37,773 bases of DNA from Oscillospiraceae bacterium (GTDB lineage: Bacteria > Bacillota > Clostridia > Oscillospirales > Oscillospiraceae): positions 1-37,773 of the forward strand of contig SVKU01000022.1 of the NCBI GenBank assembly GCA_015068245.1. Reading direction: 5' to 3'. Position 1 is the stretch's first letter. Every line of letters begins with the position of its first letter. Below are positions 35,948 through 37,773 of the stretch, piece after piece. The translations under genes were made by a program, and so were the position numbers. The notes under the pieces were generated by a model. That model saw only the letters and a program-made list of their open reading frames with translations. It was not told the DNA's origin and did no database searches.

Positions 35948-36289
35948 ATGGTACATAACGATTTTATTTGCAAGGTTATGCATAATATTTTATTGTCGTC
36001 CGGTTCTGATTTACAGAAGTTGAAACAGCAATTCGAAAACAGCAACGGCTTTTTTAGAAAAGCAGATAATGCAGGGTTTGAATACGTGTTTACAGACATA
36101 AGCGAAACTTTTCAAATTAATAACGTATGCAAAGACTATCATCTTGGAACGTTGACGGGACACTTGAACGATACTCCGGATGCAGTTGGTTTTGTTCTCT
36201 TTATTAAAAGCGGATACATTGATACCCTTGAAGGGTATTGTATGGCGGCTGACAACTGGCCCGACAACAATTTCGACATTTTCTTTTAG
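35948..36289 (+). CDS. Predicted immunity protein for the MuF toxin
   Basis: A 113-residue acidic protein (MVHNDFICKVMHN at the start, LEGYCMAADNWPDNNFDIFF at the end). The segment GFVLFIKSGYIDTLEGY, with a short acidic Trp-Pro end, is a pattern seen in several bacterial immunity proteins from memory. I cannot name the family. It begins 17 bases after the toxin stop, with AAAGGG 9 bases before ATG 35948; the in-frame ATG 35930 overlaps the toxin stop and has no ribosome site. Position directly behind a polymorphic toxin is the main evidence for function. Its stop codon directly precedes linker copy B. Confidence 0.7.
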   Translation: MVHNDFICKVMHNILLSSGSDLQKLKQQFENSNGFFRKADNAGFEYVFTDISETFQINNVCKDYHLGTLTGHLNDTPDAVGFVLFIKSGYIDTLEGYCMAADNWPDNNFDIFF

Positions 36290-36414
36290 CTTGCCAACCC
36301 GGAACGGCTGTCCACACTTTTCGGAGCCTACAGCGTTTACCAACGTCACGCATCAGCCATGGCAGACCCAATGCTGGATGATCCGGCCATGCCCCATGTG
36401 TCACCGGATTATGA
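36290..36414 (+). repeat. Toxin linker repeat, copy B (start of displaced cassette 2)
   Basis: Begins at the base after the TAG stop of the first immunity gene and reads LANPERLSTLFGAYSVYQ through MPHVSPDYE. About 90% identical to copy A with no gaps. Confidence 0.9.
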
Positions 36415-36708
36415 GGTCAATGAGAGAGAAATTGTCTATGGAAGTGAGACAAAATCTTCAGCCAAACTATTTCGACAGATGCGAAACAGAGGGTGGTCGT
36501 TTAGTGATGTGGAAGAGGTTGTACGCCGTCCATTTACGACCAGCAGAGTATAAATAAAGCAACGGGAAACCCTGCTACTGTCTTTTATAACAGAGATGGA
36601 ACATACATAATTGTCGATGATGTAACAAATGCGCTTGTTCAAATTAGTGATAAGTACGATCCCAATTGGGTACCGGATGCGAGCATAATCAATCCGTATA
36701 GACCGTGA
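36290..36708 (+). pseudogene. Displaced colicin-E5-like toxin tip, frameshifted
   Basis: Linker copy B leads in frame into a toxin domain (KLFRQMRNRGWSFSDVEEVVRRPFTTS) that stops at 36553. The same domain continues in another frame from about 36544 (QSINKATGNPATVFYNRDG, then VDDVTNALVQISDKYDPNW), ending at TGA 36706-36708. Together they align with the intact domain at 37170-37508 (RGWTEKLIQDTLDNP, NEPATAYFASDGSYVV, GEIVQISNKFDP), which matches colicin E5-type tRNA-anticodon RNases from memory. A single-base shift near 36544 thus splits it. There is no start codon with a ribosome site, so it is a silent tip that would be used only after recombination with the full-length gene. Confidence 0.75.
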
Positions 36709-36717
36709 GGTGGTATA

Positions 36718-37164
36718 ATGAGAGTTATTGATTTGTTGAATAAAACAAAAAAACTATATGATAGAAAAATTGAATATTACAATGCTGAGAACTTTATTGC
36801 ACTTGTCTACAAACAATCAGCTATAGAGGCAGAAGATATGGTATTGCTGCCATTTTATAAAACAGACAGCATTACATATGAGCTATATGATTATGAGTTC
36901 AGTATAACAGTCACAAACGACCCTGATATGGAAAAATACATTTTGAAACGTACAGGTTGTTCCTCGGTGGAAGAAATTAACAGTAAGATTTTTACAAAAC
37001 TTACTAAATGTCATGCAGAGCTTGAATTCGGACAAGATGAGGCTACAGCATCAGCAATTATTTCATACTTGAATTATATTCTTGAAAACCATGATTTGAA
37101 GGCGGATGTTATCTCTGCTTGTGGTCACTTCGATTCGGCAAATTTATACTTTGAGTATTTTTAG
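36718..37164 (+). CDS. Predicted immunity protein for the cassette-2 toxin
   Basis: A 148-residue, AT-rich, cytoplasmic-type protein (RVIDLLNKTKKLYDRKIEYY at the start, CGHFDSANLYFEYF at the end) without signal peptide or membrane segment. I recognise no family. GAGGTGG lies just ahead of ATG 36718. It follows the broken toxin tip by 9 bases, where immunity genes normally sit. It stays intact although its toxin is broken, consistent with selection for protection against sibling cells. Base composition is clearly lower in G+C than the housekeeping genes of the window, suggesting transfer. Confidence 0.65.
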   Translation: MRVIDLLNKTKKLYDRKIEYYNAENFIALVYKQSAIEAEDMVLLPFYKTDSITYELYDYEFSITVTNDPDMEKYILKRTGCSSVEEINSKIFTKLTKCHAELEFGQDEATASAIISYLNYILENHDLKADVISACGHFDSANLYFEYF

Positions 37165-37228
37165 CAGTTTTGGGATTCGACCCACCATTGTATGCTCCCG
37201 GTATGCCACATGTGTCACCGGATTATGA
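37163..37228 (+). repeat. Mosaic linker remnant, copy C (start of displaced cassette 3)
   Basis: AGCAGTTTTGGGATTC (37163-37178, identical to 35305-35320) is joined by 15 unrelated bases to GCTCCCGGTATGCC...GATTATGA (37194-37228, matching the end of copy A). The intervening linker DNA is missing, so this is an internally deleted copy. Confidence 0.75.
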
Positions 37229-37508
37229 AACACAATTCACATTTGATCCCAACAAGATTGGAAAACAGATGAGCAAGCGTGGATGGACAGAAAAACTCAT
37301 TCAAGACACGCTCGATAATCCCAGAAGGGTCGTTAAAACAAGAGATACCCGATGGCTGCCGGGGACCGATGGTCCGCTCAACGAACCCGCTACGGCATAT
37401 TTTGCTTCTGATGGCAGTTATGTTGTTAGGAATGATTTGTCTGGTGAAATAGTGCAAATCAGCAACAAATTTGATCCCGATAGGGTATGCCCGTGGGATG
37501 CACAATAA
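37170..37508 (+). CDS. Displaced colicin-E5-like RNase toxin tip (no own start)
   Basis: An open frame of about 112 residues: linker end PGMPHVSPDYE, then a complete colicin-E5-type domain (KIGKQMSKRGWTEKLIQDTLDNP, TRDTRWLPGTDGPLNEPATAYF, GSYVVRND, GEIVQISNKFDPDRVCPWD). Colicin E5 domains cut the anticodon of queuosine tRNAs (Tyr, His, Asn, Asp), so this would stop translation. There is no convincing start: TTG 37170 and ATG 37203 lack a ribosome site. It is therefore best read as a silent tip that could replace the tip of the MuF gene through the shared linker. The frame of the 16-base left homology differs from the tip frame, so only the right-hand linker would restore a fusion. Confidence 0.75.
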   Translation: MGFDPPLYAPGMPHVSPDYETQFTFDPNKIGKQMSKRGWTEKLIQDTLDNPRRVVKTRDTRWLPGTDGPLNEPATAYFASDGSYVVRNDLSGEIVQISNKFDPDRVCPWDAQ

Positions 37509-37521
37509 TAAGGAGATTTAA

Positions 37522-37773
37522 ATGGAGCAATATTATTCTATCGATTGTTTGCAAGAAAAAATCGAAGAACAGAGTTCAAAGAAAAACCCCATAATGAGCA
37601 TAGAATTCTTCCTGCATAATGACGGGAAGTTTACGCCATTTCACAAAATATCCAGTCTTGACAGTTCTGTACTGTATGTTGAACATGAACCGCTTGAAGT
37701 GAATGTACACAGATGCAATAGCTTTCTTTTATCTTGCTTGGATAAGATCCCTACTGATGAAGACCTGTATTTT
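37522..37773 (+). CDS. Predicted immunity protein for the cassette-3 toxin (partial)
   Basis: Eighty-four codons open to the right edge, starting MEQYYSIDCLQEKIEEQSSK. AAGGAG lies 6 bases before ATG 37522 and 13 bases after the toxin-tip stop. No family recognised; the call rests on position. It does not resemble the cassette-2 immunity protein although both toxins look E5-like, so the two tips may differ in inhibitor contacts. Confidence 0.6.
   Translation, partial: MEQYYSIDCLQEKIEEQSSKKNPIMSIEFFLHNDGKFTPFHKISSLDSSVLYVEHEPLEVNVHRCNSFLLSCLDKIPTDEDLYF

Noticed and set aside
34524-37773. Prophage
   Set aside because: Only the MuF-like gene is phage-related; no integrase, terminase, portal or capsid gene is visible in the window, although the right flank is unseen.

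Overview
The window looks like chromosomal DNA of an anaerobic, spore-forming Clostridia bacterium, most likely of the Oscillospirales type. The evidence is a SpoVT regulator, a single-chain pyruvate:ferredoxin oxidoreductase, a thiolase, a YesN-type AraC regulator beside LplA-like lipoproteins, a Pst operon whose PstS has swapped halves, and the dispersed hairpin repeats common in gut Firmicutes. This placement is inference; there is no rRNA or tRNA gene in the window.

Layout. (a) 1-2240: an SLH-domain surface protein running off the left edge, then a pentapeptide-repeat protein. (b) 2320-3680: an Mrp/NBP35 Fe-S carrier and a small exported protein. (c) 3725-8489: an operon of a solute-binding lipoprotein and a subtype-B tannase-like hydrolase, divergent from an AraC regulator. 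(d) 8555-12288: a small conserved-looking protein, then a FAS1/MaoC-like dehydratase followed by a second solute-binding lipoprotein. (e) 12358-14183: a TetR regulator divergent from two membrane-protein genes. (f) 14356-18279: pstS-pstC-pstA-pstB-phoU with overlapping genes. (g) 18300-18590: a dense array of hairpins. (h) 18607-24491: nifJ, an OmpR-type response regulator and a thiolase, all on the minus strand. (i) 24667-28500: a MITE-like element, ribF, truB, another repeat and typA. (j) 28889-31403: a cysteine desulfurase and a MATE transporter. (k) 31555-34278: an old-yellow-enzyme-type reductase and spoVT. (l) 34524-37773: a polymorphic-toxin locus.

How the genes work together. Regions (c) and (d) each pair a cytoplasmic enzyme with a related substrate-binding lipoprotein, with no ABC permease nearby. 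The tannase-like enzyme, the dehydratase and the SLH protein all carry a Gly-Pro-Gly-Gly repeat. The OYE-type reductase carries a comparable Met/Pro/Gly insert. Region (f) is a standard high-affinity phosphate system. Region (l) is the most unusual: a MuF-type (phage Mu gpF-like) toxin gene with an immunity gene, followed by two displaced toxin/immunity modules with colicin-E5-like nuclease domains. These modules are preceded by copies of the linker DNA of the full-length gene. One copy is 125 bp, ungapped and about 90% identical, and begins directly after an immunity stop codon. This is the footprint of stepwise toxin-tip exchange by homologous recombination.
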